Translations under genes and position numbers: made by a program
The notes under the pieces: model-generated
Databases searched by the model: none
What the model saw: the letters and a program-made list of their open reading frames with translations, nothing else
Told to the model about the DNA's origin: nothing
Part shown: in pieces, positions 1 through 6,886 of the stretch
How the letters are laid out: every line of letters begins with the position of its first letter
How positions within the stretch are numbered: the stretch's first letter is position 1
DNA from: Kiloniellales bacterium
Lineage (GTDB): Bacteria > Pseudomonadota > Alphaproteobacteria > Kiloniellales > JAKSDN01
DNA length: 9,542 bases
Direction of reading: 5' to 3'
Assembly (NCBI GenBank): GCA_022360075.1
Contig: JAKSDN010001218.1
Span: 1-9,542, forward strand

Positions 1-439
1 GCCCGGTGATGCGGAACATCAGGAAGATCGGGATGATGACCACGATCGGCGGCAGCATGCGCGTGGTCAGGATGATGAAGAGGTAGGTGTCGTTGCCGCG
101 CAACGGATGGCGTGAGAAGCCGTAGGCGGCGAGCGTGCCGATGATCAGCGCCAGGATCACGCTGGTGCCCGCGATAAAGATCGAGTTGAAGAAGAACAGG
201 CCGAAGCCGGTGTCGAAGGCCTGCTCGCCGGTCACCGAAGCGCGCGCGAAGACCCGGGTGAAGTTGTCCAGGGTCGGCGCGAAGAAGAACTTGGCCGGTG
301 TGGCCAGCGCGTCGGGCCGGGTCTTGAAGGCGGTCAGGATGATCCAGAGCACGGGAAAGAAGTAGATCAGGCTGATCGCGCCCGCGAAGAGGCTCCAGCC
401 CCAGCCGGCCTTGCCGATTTGTTTTTGTCTGGTCGCCAT
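1..439 (-). CDS. Carbohydrate ABC transporter permease, MalG type (partial, C-terminus outside window)
   Basis: This is an inner-membrane permease subunit of a binding-protein-dependent sugar-type importer (MalG/UgpE/LacG group). I translated 146 codons from an ATG at 439-437, beginning MATRQKQIGKAGWGWSLF. Three hydrophobic segments are visible, at about residues 14-37, 84-110 and 119-140. The stretch between the first two is the usual periplasmic loop, containing TAFKTRPDAL and FAPTLDNFTRVF, a pattern typical of the MalG side of the pair. Residues TRMLPPIVVIIPIF match the conserved region ahead of the EAA loop. The EAA loop itself, which contacts the ATPase, lies beyond the window. The start codon overlaps the stop codon of the upstream permease by one base (TGATG), so translation is probably coupled and no separate ribosome site is needed. 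The substrate is unknown. The family call is firm. Confidence 0.9.
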   Translation of the reverse strand, partial: MATRQKQIGKAGWGWSLFAGAISLIYFFPVLWIILTAFKTRPDALATPAKFFFAPTLDNFTRVFARASVTGEQAFDTGFGLFFFNSIFIAGTSVILALIIGTLAAYGFSRHPLRGNDTYLFIILTTRMLPPIVVIIPIFLMFRITG

Positions 440-1377
440 CAGGTCATCTCCGACTGGCGCTTGACCATGTGCAGGTAGAGGTTCGTGAGCACGATCACGA
501 CGAAGAGGATGATGTAGGCGAGCGCCGAGGACTGGCTGGTCCGGAAGAACTGGAAGGCCAGGCGATAGACGTAGACGGCGATGGTCTCGGTCGAGGAGCC
601 GGGCCCGCCCTCGGTGATCAGATAGACGATGTCGAAGAGCTTGAAGGTCTCGATCGTGCGAAACAGGATCGCCAGCAGCAGCAGGCCCTTGATGTAGGGA
701 AAGGTGATGGTCCAGAAACGCCGCCACCAGGAGGCGCGGTCGATCTCCGCCGCCTCGTAGAGGTATTTCGGCACGCTCACCAGGCCGGCCAGCACCAGCA
801 GCATGACGAAGGGCGACCACATCCAGGCGTCGGCGATGATGATGCCGATCAGCGCGCCGGTCGGCGTCGAGAGCACGACGAAGGGCTCGCCGGTGAAGAT
901 GCCGATGAACTGGCTGACCAGACCGAAGGTCGGCTCGTAGAACAGCTTGAAGAAGACGCCGACCGCAACGAAGGAGAGCATCATCGGCGTCAGTACCAGC
1001 GCCAAGAGGATGCGGCGCAGCGGGAACTCCCTTTGAAACAGCAGCGCCAGCAGGAAGCCGATGACGAGCTGCAGCAGCACGCTGGAAGCGACGATGATCG
1101 CCGTGGTCTGGAAGCGCTCCCAGACCGTGGGGTCGGTCAGGATCTTCTCGTAGTTCGACAGCCCGCGGAACTTGGGCACGGCCAGCCTGTTGGCCCGGTA
1201 GTTGAAGAAGCTGAGCCCGAAGGACCACATCAGCGGAAAGATGTTCATCACGAAAAGCGTGATGATCGCCGGCGCCACCAGCAGCGGCCCGCGCCGTTCG
1301 GGCGCCAGCAGCCAGGCGAGCAAGCCGTTCGAGGGCTTGGCTTCGGCGACGCGGACGGCGGTCTCTGACGAGGCCAT
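439..1377 (-). CDS. Carbohydrate ABC transporter permease, MalF/UgpA type
   Basis: This is the first of two membrane subunits of the importer, 312 residues, a normal length for the family. About six membrane spans are visible, near residues 32-54, 92-114, 122-146, 174-200, 231-250 and 284-304. The N-terminal 30 residues are cytosolic and basic. The EAA loop that docks on the ATPase is at about 208-228 (YEAAEIDRASWWRRFWTITFP). The usual glycine of EAAxxDG is arginine here (D213-R214), a mild deviation. The EGGPGSST motif near 256-263 is a MalF-type hallmark. The ATG at 1377 is the first plausible start, although no strong Shine-Dalgarno lies in front of it. The gene follows the binding-protein gene after 82 bases that contain a strong hairpin, and it overlaps the next permease gene by one base. 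The solute cannot be named from sequence. Confidence 0.93.
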   Translation of the reverse strand: MASSETAVRVAEAKPSNGLLAWLLAPERRGPLLVAPAIITLFVMNIFPLMWSFGLSFFNYRANRLAVPKFRGLSNYEKILTDPTVWERFQTTAIIVASSVLLQLVIGFLLALLFQREFPLRRILLALVLTPMMLSFVAVGVFFKLFYEPTFGLVSQFIGIFTGEPFVVLSTPTGALIGIIIADAWMWSPFVMLLVLAGLVSVPKYLYEAAEIDRASWWRRFWTITFPYIKGLLLLAILFRTIETFKLFDIVYLITEGGPGSSTETIAVYVYRLAFQFFRTSQSSALAYIILFVVIVLTNLYLHMVKRQSEMT

Positions 1378-1408
1378 TAAACTCAGGTCCGGAGGCGATC
1401 AGGTAAGG

Positions 1409-1440
1409 CCGGGACCGGCCGCGAAGACGGCCGGTCCCGG
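1409..1440 (-). promoter_or_regulatory. Intercistronic stem-loop after the binding-protein gene
   Basis: A perfect 12-bp inverted repeat (arms 1409-1420 and 1429-1440, sequence CCGGGACCGGCC and its complement) encloses an 8-base loop. It starts 19 bases after the stop of the solute-binding-protein gene and ends 31 bases before the first permease. No T-run follows in the minus direction, so it is a poor simple terminator. In importer operons such hairpins commonly protect the 3' end of the binding-protein message or partly stop transcription, so that binding protein exceeds permease. That role is inferred here. Confidence 0.6.
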
Positions 1441-1459
1441 AAAGCTGCGAGCTTCGGCG

Positions 1460-2905
1460 CTATTCGATGCGCCCGACGTCTTCCAGCGTCTCCTGCTGGA
1501 ACTCGGCGACGGAATCGAGCGCCTCCTTGGCGCTGATCTGGCCGGTGATCGCGGCGTCGAACTTCTCCTGCTGCTGGGTCAGCAGCTCGAAGAACTCGGG
1601 GATGTGCCAGACGTCACGCTGCCAGGGCAGCATGGCGACATGGGCGCGGTTCCAAGGCCGGAAGGCGTTGTACTCCGGCTTGGCCATCACGCTTTTCAGG
1701 CCACTCTGGCCACCGTTCTGGGCGAACTTGACCTGGACCGCCTCGGACTCCCACCACTTCACGAAGTCGAGCGCTTCCTTGATCACCTCGTCGTCGTTCC
1801 AGGTGGTGAGCACAAAGGGCTGGCCGCCGATGTTGGCCCAGCGCGAGATCGAGCCATCGGCCTGGCGCAGACCGGGGGCCATGCCGAAGGCGACTTTGTC
1901 GTGCACCTTCGAGGTGCTGGGATCGAGCACGGGCTCGCCCAGACCGACCCAGTTGATGATCGCGCCGACCTTGCCCTGCATGAACAGCTCCTGGATCTGG
2001 AAGATGTCCATCTGCCCGGTCTTGTACGCCGGCGGCATGTGCGGAAGCATCGAGAGGTAGTGCTCGAAGGCCTTGACCGCGACGTCGGAGTTCACCACGC
2101 CCTCGGCCTGGCCTTCCGGCTCCTTCGACTCATCCCAGATGCTGCCGCCGTGCTGCCAGATGAAGGCGTTGATCTGCATCGTCGAGAAGTCGTAGCCCTT
2201 GCCGGCCTGATAGGCGACGCCGTAGAAGTCGTCCTCGGCCGTGCCAGCGCCCAGGGCCTCGCCCTTGGCGCGGCGGAAGAACTCGCCGATCTGATTCCAG
2301 GTCTCCCAGTCGGCGTCCTCCCACTCCTCGTAGCTGCACGGCAGCGGCTTGCCGAACTTCTCCTGGAAGGCCGCGCGCTCGCCGTCGTGGCAGAACAGGT
2401 CTTCGCGGTACCAGGTCACATAGGTGTCCGGCATCTGCGGGAAGCCGTAGTAGTTGGCGTTGGGGTCCGGATACTCCTTGAGATCGCCGACCGGAATGTG
2501 CGGATAGGTCGAGTAGGCGGAGATCAAGGCCGGGTGCAGGTCCTTCATGATCGCCTGCAGCTCGGGATCGGCCTCGATGAACTTGTTGAGCTTCATGTAG
2601 TAGCCGCCCTCGATGAAGGAGCCCAGCCACTGGCTGTCGGTGACCAGCATCTGGTACTTCTGCTCGCCCGAGGTCAGCGAGGCGGCGACCCGCTCGTAGA
2701 AGCTCGGCCAGGGGATGAAGTCGATCTTCAGCTTCACGTTGTTGCCGGAGGGCGCCTTGTAGCTGCGGTCGGCCTCCTCCTGCATGAAGCGGGTCGGCGG
2801 CCAATCGGGCGCCGCCATGTTCAAGACGATGTCCTTGGCCGTTGCGGCCTGGGCCCCTAGCGCGAGCAGGGCCGCGCCCAGGGCCAGTCCCGTGATGCCT
2901 TTCAT
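1460..2905 (-). CDS. Periplasmic solute-binding protein of the carbohydrate ABC importer
   Basis: This is an extracellular solute-binding protein (family 1, sugar type) that captures the substrate in the periplasm and delivers it to the two permeases. I chose the ATG at 2905-2903, giving 481 residues, because GGGAGG sits 9 bases upstream. A longer in-frame start at 2932 would place nine charged residues before the signal peptide. The signal peptide is MKGITGLALGAALLALGAQA, with likely cleavage after residue 20 (AQA) or 23 (ATA), and there is no lipobox cysteine. The mature protein is rich in tryptophan and tyrosine, as expected of sugar-stacking sites. C172 and C190 are close in sequence and could form a disulfide in the periplasm. 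Conserved-looking stretches include LVTDSQWLGSFIEGGYY (88-104) and the C-terminal NGGQSGLKSV (397-406). The ATPase gene precedes it and the permeases follow. Substrate is not assignable. Confidence 0.9.
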   Translation of the reverse strand: MKGITGLALGAALLALGAQAATAKDIVLNMAAPDWPPTRFMQEEADRSYKAPSGNNVKLKIDFIPWPSFYERVAASLTSGEQKYQMLVTDSQWLGSFIEGGYYMKLNKFIEADPELQAIMKDLHPALISAYSTYPHIPVGDLKEYPDPNANYYGFPQMPDTYVTWYREDLFCHDGERAAFQEKFGKPLPCSYEEWEDADWETWNQIGEFFRRAKGEALGAGTAEDDFYGVAYQAGKGYDFSTMQINAFIWQHGGSIWDESKEPEGQAEGVVNSDVAVKAFEHYLSMLPHMPPAYKTGQMDIFQIQELFMQGKVGAIINWVGLGEPVLDPSTSKVHDKVAFGMAPGLRQADGSISRWANIGGQPFVLTTWNDDEVIKEALDFVKWWESEAVQVKFAQNGGQSGLKSVMAKPEYNAFRPWNRAHVAMLPWQRDVWHIPEFFELLTQQQEKFDAAITGQISAKEALDSVAEFQQETLEDVGRIE

Positions 2906-2914
2906 GGCTGAATT

Positions 2915-2920
2915 CCTCCC
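2915..2920 (-). promoter_or_regulatory. Ribosome binding site deciding the binding-protein start
   Basis: GGGAGG on the minus strand lies 9 bases before the ATG at 2905. It falls inside the longer open frame that begins at 2932, which supports the shorter start with a clean signal peptide. Confidence 0.75.
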
Positions 2921-2976
2921 TCTAAGTTTCATTGCTTGCCTTCCTTTCCGGCTGTGGCGGTTCTTGTTTTGGGTGA

Positions 2977-4065
2977 CTATACGGCAAGACCGGTCGCGCG
3001 GTCGAAGAGATGCGCCCGCTCGAGCGCAAGCTCGACCGACAGCGCCGAGCCCGGCGGATAGGCCAGCGCGTCTTCTTCCGGCAGGGCCATCTTGAGCACC
3101 GCGCCGTTCGCCTCGATGTCAAGCAGCGTCACGTCGCCGAGCGGCTCGGTGAGGTGCACCTTGGCCTCGAAGGTCGGGCCCGATGCGGCGCCCCTGACCG
3201 GTGCCAAATCGTGCGGCCTGATGCCGAACAGGACCGCGCTGTCGGGCGCGTCGCGCCAGCGCCCCGCGTCGAGCTCCGAGAAGGGCAAGGCGACGACGGT
3301 GCCGGCCGCGCCATCGCGAAGCTGGCCCTCGACCAGGTTCATGGGTGGCGCGCCCACCATAGTGGCGACGAAGCTGTCGGCTGGATGGTCGTAGAGCGCG
3401 TCCGGCGTGCCGGTCTGGACGATTCGGCCCTCGCGCAGCACGGCGATGCGCTCGCCCATGGAGAGCGCCTCGAGCTGGTCGGGCGTGGCGTAGACCATGG
3501 TCATGCCGAGCTCGCGGTGCAGGCGCTTGAACTCGGCGCGGGTGTCGTGGCGCAGCTTGGCATCGAGGTTGGTCAGCGGCTCGTCGAGCAGCAGCAGCTC
3601 TGGGCGCTGGATCAGGGCCCGGCCGATCGCAAGACGCTGCTGCTCACCGCCCGACAGGGTCGCGGGCTTGCGGTCCAGCGTATGGCCGATGCGCAGCATC
3701 GCGGCGATCTCCTCGACCTGCTCGCCGATCTTGCCGCGCCCGAGACCCTGCTCGCGCAGCGGATAGGCCAGGTTGGCGCGCACGGTCAGATGCGGATAGA
3801 GCGCGAAAGTCTGGAAGATCATCGACATGCCGCGGCCCTGGACGGGCGCATCGGTCAGGTCGCGGCCACCGAACAGGACGCGGCCAGCGTCCGGCCGCTC
3901 CAGCCCCGCGGCCACTCGAAGCGTCGTCGTCTTGCCCGCCGCGCTCGGGCCGAGGATGACGAAGAACTCGCCGGGCTCCACCTCGAGCTCAAGGCCGGAC
4001 AGGGCGCTGACATCGCCGAAGCGCTTGACGATCCCGTCGAGAAGCAGTCCTGCCGTCGAGCTCAT
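2977..4065 (-). CDS. ABC transporter ATP-binding protein, MalK/UgpC type with Pro in the H-loop
   Basis: This is the cytosolic ATPase of the sugar-type importer, 362 residues, with an N-terminal nucleotide-binding domain and a C-terminal TOBE/regulatory domain (from about 235; FGIRPHDLAPV at 280-290). Walker A is GPSAAGKT (39-46), the Q-loop is IFQ (Q85), the signature is LSGGEQQ (137-143), Walker B is LLLLDEP (157-163) and the D-loop is NLDAK (166-170). The switch loop, normally VYVTHDQ, reads VYATPDQ (191-197). Codon 195 at 3483-3481 is CCC, so proline replaces the histidine that contacts the ATP gamma-phosphate. Everything else looks intact, so this is not a decayed gene. It may pair with a second, canonical ATPase encoded elsewhere. 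The binding-protein gene follows after 71 bases. The ATG at 4065 has a G-rich stretch (GGGGGA) just upstream as a weak ribosome site. Confidence 0.93.
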   Translation of the reverse strand: MSSTAGLLLDGIVKRFGDVSALSGLELEVEPGEFFVILGPSAAGKTTTLRVAAGLERPDAGRVLFGGRDLTDAPVQGRGMSMIFQTFALYPHLTVRANLAYPLREQGLGRGKIGEQVEEIAAMLRIGHTLDRKPATLSGGEQQRLAIGRALIQRPELLLLDEPLTNLDAKLRHDTRAEFKRLHRELGMTMVYATPDQLEALSMGERIAVLREGRIVQTGTPDALYDHPADSFVATMVGAPPMNLVEGQLRDGAAGTVVALPFSELDAGRWRDAPDSAVLFGIRPHDLAPVRGAASGPTFEAKVHLTEPLGDVTLLDIEANGAVLKMALPEEDALAYPPGSALSVELALERAHLFDRATGLAV

Positions 4066-4144
4066 GAGTCCCCCACGCCGCTAGCGTAGCCGCAATTCTA
4101 AGCGAAGGGAATCAGGCCCTTGTACGTATTAAGATAATTGCCGC

Positions 4145-4170
4145 GGCCCTGGAGGCGACGCCTACGGGCC
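4145..4170 (-). terminator. Weak candidate terminator hairpin after mnmA
   Basis: Downstream of the mnmA stop, the minus strand forms an outer GGCCC/GGGCC stem (4170-4166 with 4149-4145). An inner AGGC/GCCT stem sits inside it with a GTC loop, and small internal loops separate the two stems. The next bases are GCGGC and then an A/T-rich stretch (AATTATCTTAATA), not a true U-run. It may slow or end transcription before the ABC operon. A second perfect 7-bp hairpin (4167-4173 with 4177-4183) spans the mnmA stop codon and shares bases with this one, so the two cannot form together. Confidence 0.35.
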
Positions 4171-4176
4171 TAGGAA

Positions 4177-5316
4177 CTAGGCCGCCCGCCGCATCTCGGC
4201 TGCGGCGATCCAGCCGCCGCCCAGTACGCGCGAGCCGTCGTAGAGCACGGCGGCCTGGCCAGGCGCGACGCCGTACTGCGGCGCGTCGAGGATGACCTCG
4301 GCGCTCCCGTCGGGCCCCGCGAAGACCCGCGCCCGGGCCGCCGGCTGAGCCGAGCGGAGCTTGACCGACACGGCACGGCCCTCGGGCGGCAAAGGCGCCG
4401 CATCGAGCCAGTTCAGCGTATGCAGCCGCACGCGATCGCGGGCCAGGGCCGCGCGCGGCCCGACCACGACGCGGGCCCGCGCCGGATCCAGGCCGACCAC
4501 GTAAAGCGGCTCCTTCGTCCCGCCGATGCCCAGGCCGCGGCGCTGGCCGATGGTGAAGTGGATGACCCCCTCGTGGCGGCCGACGACGCAGCCGGCCAGG
4601 TCGACGATCTCCCCCGGGTCGGCGCTGCCGGGCCGCAGCTTCTCGACGACACTGGCATAGGAGCCGTTCGGCACGAAGCAAATGTCCTGGCTGTCGGGCT
4701 TGTCCGCGACCGCAAGGCCGAAGCGCTCAGCCAGCGCCCGGGTCTCGCTCTTCTCCAGGCCACCCAAGGGAAAGCGTAGGAAGGAAAGCTCCTCGCAAGT
4801 CGTGGCGAAGAGGAAATAGCTCTGATCGCGCCCGGCATCGACGGCGCCGTGCAGCTCGGGCCCACCGGGGCCCGCCAGGCGCCGCACGTAATGGCCGGTG
4901 GCCAAGGCCTGGGCGTCGAGATCGCGCGCGGTCTCCAGCAGGTCGCGGAACTTGACCCGCTGGTTGCAGCGCACGCAGGGGATCGGCGTCTCGCCGCGCA
5001 GATAGCTGTCGGCGAAGTCCTCCATCACCGCGGCGCGAAAGCGGCTCTCGTAGTCGAGCACGTAGTGCGGGATGCCGAGCCGTTCGGCGACGCGGCGCGC
5101 ATCGTAGATGTCCTGGCCGGCGCAGCAGGCGCCCTTGCGCCCCTGGGCCGCGCCCTGGTCGTAGAGCTGCAGGGTGATGCCGACCACGTCGTAGCCCTGC
5201 TCGACCAGCAGCGCCGCCGTGACCGAACTGTCCACCCCGCCCGACATGGCAACGACGACCCGCGTGGCGGCGGGCGTTCCGGGCAGGTCCAGGCTAAGGG
5301 CATCCAAGGACGTCAT
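4177..5316 (-). CDS. mnmA: tRNA-specific 2-thiouridylase MnmA
   Basis: MnmA adenylates U34 of the glutamine, glutamate and lysine tRNAs and replaces the oxygen at C2 with sulfur that comes ultimately from cysteine desulfurase. The protein is 379 residues, normal for the family. The N-terminal PP-loop ATPase motif is SGGVDSS (25-31), and ATGHY is at 139-143. The two reactive cysteines of the family are C117 (in CVRCN) and C213 (in DICFVPNG). C114 adds a CxxC, giving three cysteines at the active site. The PRC-barrel-like and C-terminal beta domains follow, with [10 protein letters not shown] at 257-266 and the [15 protein letters not shown] motif at 347-361. The ATG at 5316 begins just before the PP-loop domain. 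In-frame sequence upstream of it encodes nothing family-like. The hydrolase gene ends 43 bases before it. A promoter-like pair sits directly in front, and no Shine-Dalgarno is seen. Confidence 0.97.
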   Translation of the reverse strand: MTSLDALSLDLPGTPAATRVVVAMSGGVDSSVTAALLVEQGYDVVGITLQLYDQGAAQGRKGACCAGQDIYDARRVAERLGIPHYVLDYESRFRAAVMEDFADSYLRGETPIPCVRCNQRVKFRDLLETARDLDAQALATGHYVRRLAGPGGPELHGAVDAGRDQSYFLFATTCEELSFLRFPLGGLEKSETRALAERFGLAVADKPDSQDICFVPNGSYASVVEKLRPGSADPGEIVDLAGCVVGRHEGVIHFTIGQRRGLGIGGTKEPLYVVGLDPARARVVVGPRAALARDRVRLHTLNWLDAAPLPPEGRAVSVKLRSAQPAARARVFAGPDGSAEVILDAPQYGVAPGQAAVLYDGSRVLGGGWIAAAEMRRAA

Positions 5317-5323
5317 GGCCGGG

Positions 5324-5351
5324 ACTATAGTGATCGCCCTGCCCCGGGCAA
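5324..5351 (-). promoter_or_regulatory. mnmA: Candidate sigma-70-type promoter for a leaderless mnmA transcript
   Basis: On the minus strand TTGCCC (5351-5346) and TATAGT (5329-5324) are separated by 16 bases. Only seven bases (CCCGGCC) lie between the -10 element and the mnmA ATG, so a start site at normal distance would fall on or next to the A of ATG. No ribosome site is visible. This suggests a leaderless message, but it is a motif reading only. Confidence 0.4.
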
Positions 5352-5359
5352 GACGGCGC

Positions 5360-6742
5360 TTAGCCCCGGTCCAGGCTCTCCACCAGACGGTCGAGCGGCC
5401 AGCTGTCCTGCAGCAAGCCAAGGGAGACCGAGAAATGGCCCTGGGGCCGGACGAAGACGTTGCGCTCGGGCAGGTGCCAGGCCTGAGCCAAGGCCAGGCC
5501 GCCTTCATAGGGCGTCAGATCGTCGCTGCGCCCGAGCAGCAGGAACAGCCGCTCGGGCGGGATCGGCGGCGGCGCCGTGGGCTCGAGCAGAGGCAGCCAG
5601 CGGGCGAGCTCTCGCTCGCTCCAGCCGGCCTCCTCGAGGCGCCGCGGGAGGCCGAGGCCCCGGGTCAGCGTGCCGGAAAGCGCCACGTCGAGCATCTTGG
5701 CGCTGGTGGCGACTAGAAACAGCGCGTCCGGCCTCAGGTTCTGCGGCCAATCCGCTGCCGCGCTGGCCGCGACCTGGCTGGTCAAGGCGCCGAGGCTCAC
5801 GCCGCCCAGGACGACCGGGCCATGGCCGCTGCGCCGGGCCCAGCCGATCAATACCGCGACCTCACTGACCCAGGCGTGCAGCAGGTCGAGGAAGCCGAGC
5901 GGCGCCCGCCCGATGATCGGCTCGCCGCCGAAAGCGCCGGGCAGGCGGCGTCGGCCGTGCCAAGGCCCCTCGGCGCAGATCACCCGGAAGCCGCGCCGGG
6001 TCAGGATCTCGATTGGGCTAGCATGGCCCCGCCACATCTCGTTCTCCATGGCGATGCCATGCAGGTAGATGAAGGTCGGCCGCTCGCCCCGGCCCTCGCC
6101 CTCGTAGACATGGGCCCAAGCCGTGTCGCCGAATACCGGCGAGGCGAAGCGCAGCCAGCGCTCCGGGCCCTGGCTGCCCGGCACCGCCTGCGACACGGCG
6201 ATCTCGGTCGGCGCCGGGGCCGGAAAGGCGAGCTCGGGATTCATCAGGCGGGCGCCGTGCAGGTTCGCCACCACGGCCGGCGCCGGCACCTCCCACTTCA
6301 TGGCCGGCAGGCGCCGACGGAACGGCAGGAAGGCGGCGCGCGTCGCCATCAGGGCATGGGCCCGGTCGTGCCGCGCCAGCTCGGCGGCGACTCGCGCCTG
6401 GGCCGGGCTCTCGAAGTCGGAGAAAAAGACCCGATCCCAGGCGCGCTCCGCGGACTCATAGTCGCGCCGCCGCCGATCCACCTTCGCCAGGGCCCGGGAC
6501 AGGCGGCCGCCGTCCAGGCCCTTGACCGGCAGCTCGTGCTGGAACCGCGCCACGTCGCCGCCGGCCGCCAAGGCAGCCGCCCAGCCCCGGGAGACCGGGA
6601 AGTACCAATGCGCGATCACGCGCACCGCTATCCAATCGAACCAGGGCCGCAGGACGACACCGGCGGCAATCCCACCCAGCGGTAAGGTGAACTCGCCGGT
6701 CCTCGGCAGCCGCACCCCCACAGCCGCCTTTGTGACAGCCAT
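5360..6742 (-). CDS. Alpha/beta hydrolase with long N-terminal region, function unknown
   Basis: This is a predicted serine hydrolase of 460 residues, with the fold core in the C-terminal half (about 205-455). The strand and oxyanion region is FIYLHG (224-229). The nucleophile elbow is GVSLG (314-318, Ser316), the acid is D407 or D408 in GRSDDLTP, and the histidine is H436 in QGHFS. The triad is therefore complete. The N-terminal 200 residues are arginine-rich, with one hydrophobic stretch at about 21-50, and carry no motif I know. The layout (EGPWHGRRR, then a long helix, then [13 protein letters not shown]) recalls ABHD18/DUF2048-like hydrolases, but only loosely. I chose ATG 6742 ([10 protein letters not shown]). 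ATG 6763 is also possible, and neither has a good ribosome site. The substrate is unknown. mnmA follows after 43 bases, so they may be co-transcribed, and the DUF302 gene is divergent. Confidence 0.8.
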   Translation of the reverse strand: MAVTKAAVGVRLPRTGEFTLPLGGIAAGVVLRPWFDWIAVRVIAHWYFPVSRGWAAALAAGGDVARFQHELPVKGLDGGRLSRALAKVDRRRRDYESAERAWDRVFFSDFESPAQARVAAELARHDRAHALMATRAAFLPFRRRLPAMKWEVPAPAVVANLHGARLMNPELAFPAPAPTEIAVSQAVPGSQGPERWLRFASPVFGDTAWAHVYEGEGRGERPTFIYLHGIAMENEMWRGHASPIEILTRRGFRVICAEGPWHGRRRLPGAFGGEPIIGRAPLGFLDLLHAWVSEVAVLIGWARRSGHGPVVLGGVSLGALTSQVAASAAADWPQNLRPDALFLVATSAKMLDVALSGTLTRGLGLPRRLEEAGWSERELARWLPLLEPTAPPPIPPERLFLLLGRSDDLTPYEGGLALAQAWHLPERNVFVRPQGHFSVSLGLLQDSWPLDRLVESLDRG

Positions 6743-6765
6743 GCACGGAGCATACGACGGCATCG

Positions 6766-6783
6766 GGGCCGAACAAACGGCCC
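6766..6783 (-). promoter_or_regulatory. Stem-loop in the leader of the hydrolase gene
   Basis: A perfect 6-bp GGGCCG/CGGCCC stem (arms 6766-6771 and 6778-6783) with a 6-base loop lies 23 bases upstream of the chosen ATG and directly before the alternative ATG at 6763. On the minus strand the loop is TTTGTT. It may affect translation of the hydrolase, or it may simply reflect GC-rich sequence. Confidence 0.3.
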
Positions 6784-6813
6784 GCTCACATAGACTGATC
6801 ACAAAATTTCGTC

Positions 6814-6841
6814 TTGGTCGGCTCTGGAGCGCCGCTAGACT
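6814..6841 (+). promoter_or_regulatory. Candidate promoter for the DUF302 gene
   Basis: TTGGTC (6814-6819) and TAGACT (6836-6841) are spaced by 16 bases, about 45 bases before the ATG of the plus-strand gene. Each hexamer differs from consensus at two positions. The location, in the divergent gap and upstream of a strong ribosome site, is right. Confidence 0.35.
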
Positions 6842-6870
6842 GCCCCGCATTGACGGACAGACATTAGCTC

Positions 6871-6876
6871 AGGAGG
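6871..6876 (+). promoter_or_regulatory. Strong Shine-Dalgarno of the DUF302 gene
   Basis: AGGAGG lies 10 bases before the ATG at 6887. It is the best ribosome site in the window and fixes the start of this small gene. Confidence 0.85.
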
Positions 6877-6886
6877 GCTTCACCCC

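Noticed and set aside
469..1368. Plus-strand open frame of 299 codons rich in H, D, E and Q opposite the first permease
   Set aside because: It is a mirror of the permease codons. The charged composition is the usual antisense image of a hydrophobic GC-rich gene, with no ribosome site or motif.
1202..2860. Long plus-strand open frame of 552 codons opposite the binding-protein and permease genes
   Set aside because: It lies antisense to two well-supported genes. Its translation is low-complexity (rich in L, G, V, R, D) with no domain, as expected from the GC-rich third positions of the real genes.
3010..4089. Plus-strand open frame of 359 codons opposite the ABC ATPase
   Set aside because: The minus frame carries every ABC ATPase motif. 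The plus frame has none.
4095..4100. TAGAAT (minus strand) as the -10 element of an ABC operon promoter
   Set aside because: No acceptable -35 hexamer lies 16-18 bases upstream. A lone -10 match is too weak to report as a promoter.
5317..5508. N-terminal extension of mnmA by 64 codons
   Set aside because: It overlaps the end of the hydrolase gene in another frame and encodes no MnmA-like sequence. The PP-loop domain begins right after the ATG at 5316.
6785..6803. TGTGA-type sequences in the divergent gap as a CRP-like operator
   Set aside because: On the minus strand the two TGTGA elements are in direct, not inverted, orientation 13 bases apart, which does not match a CRP site.
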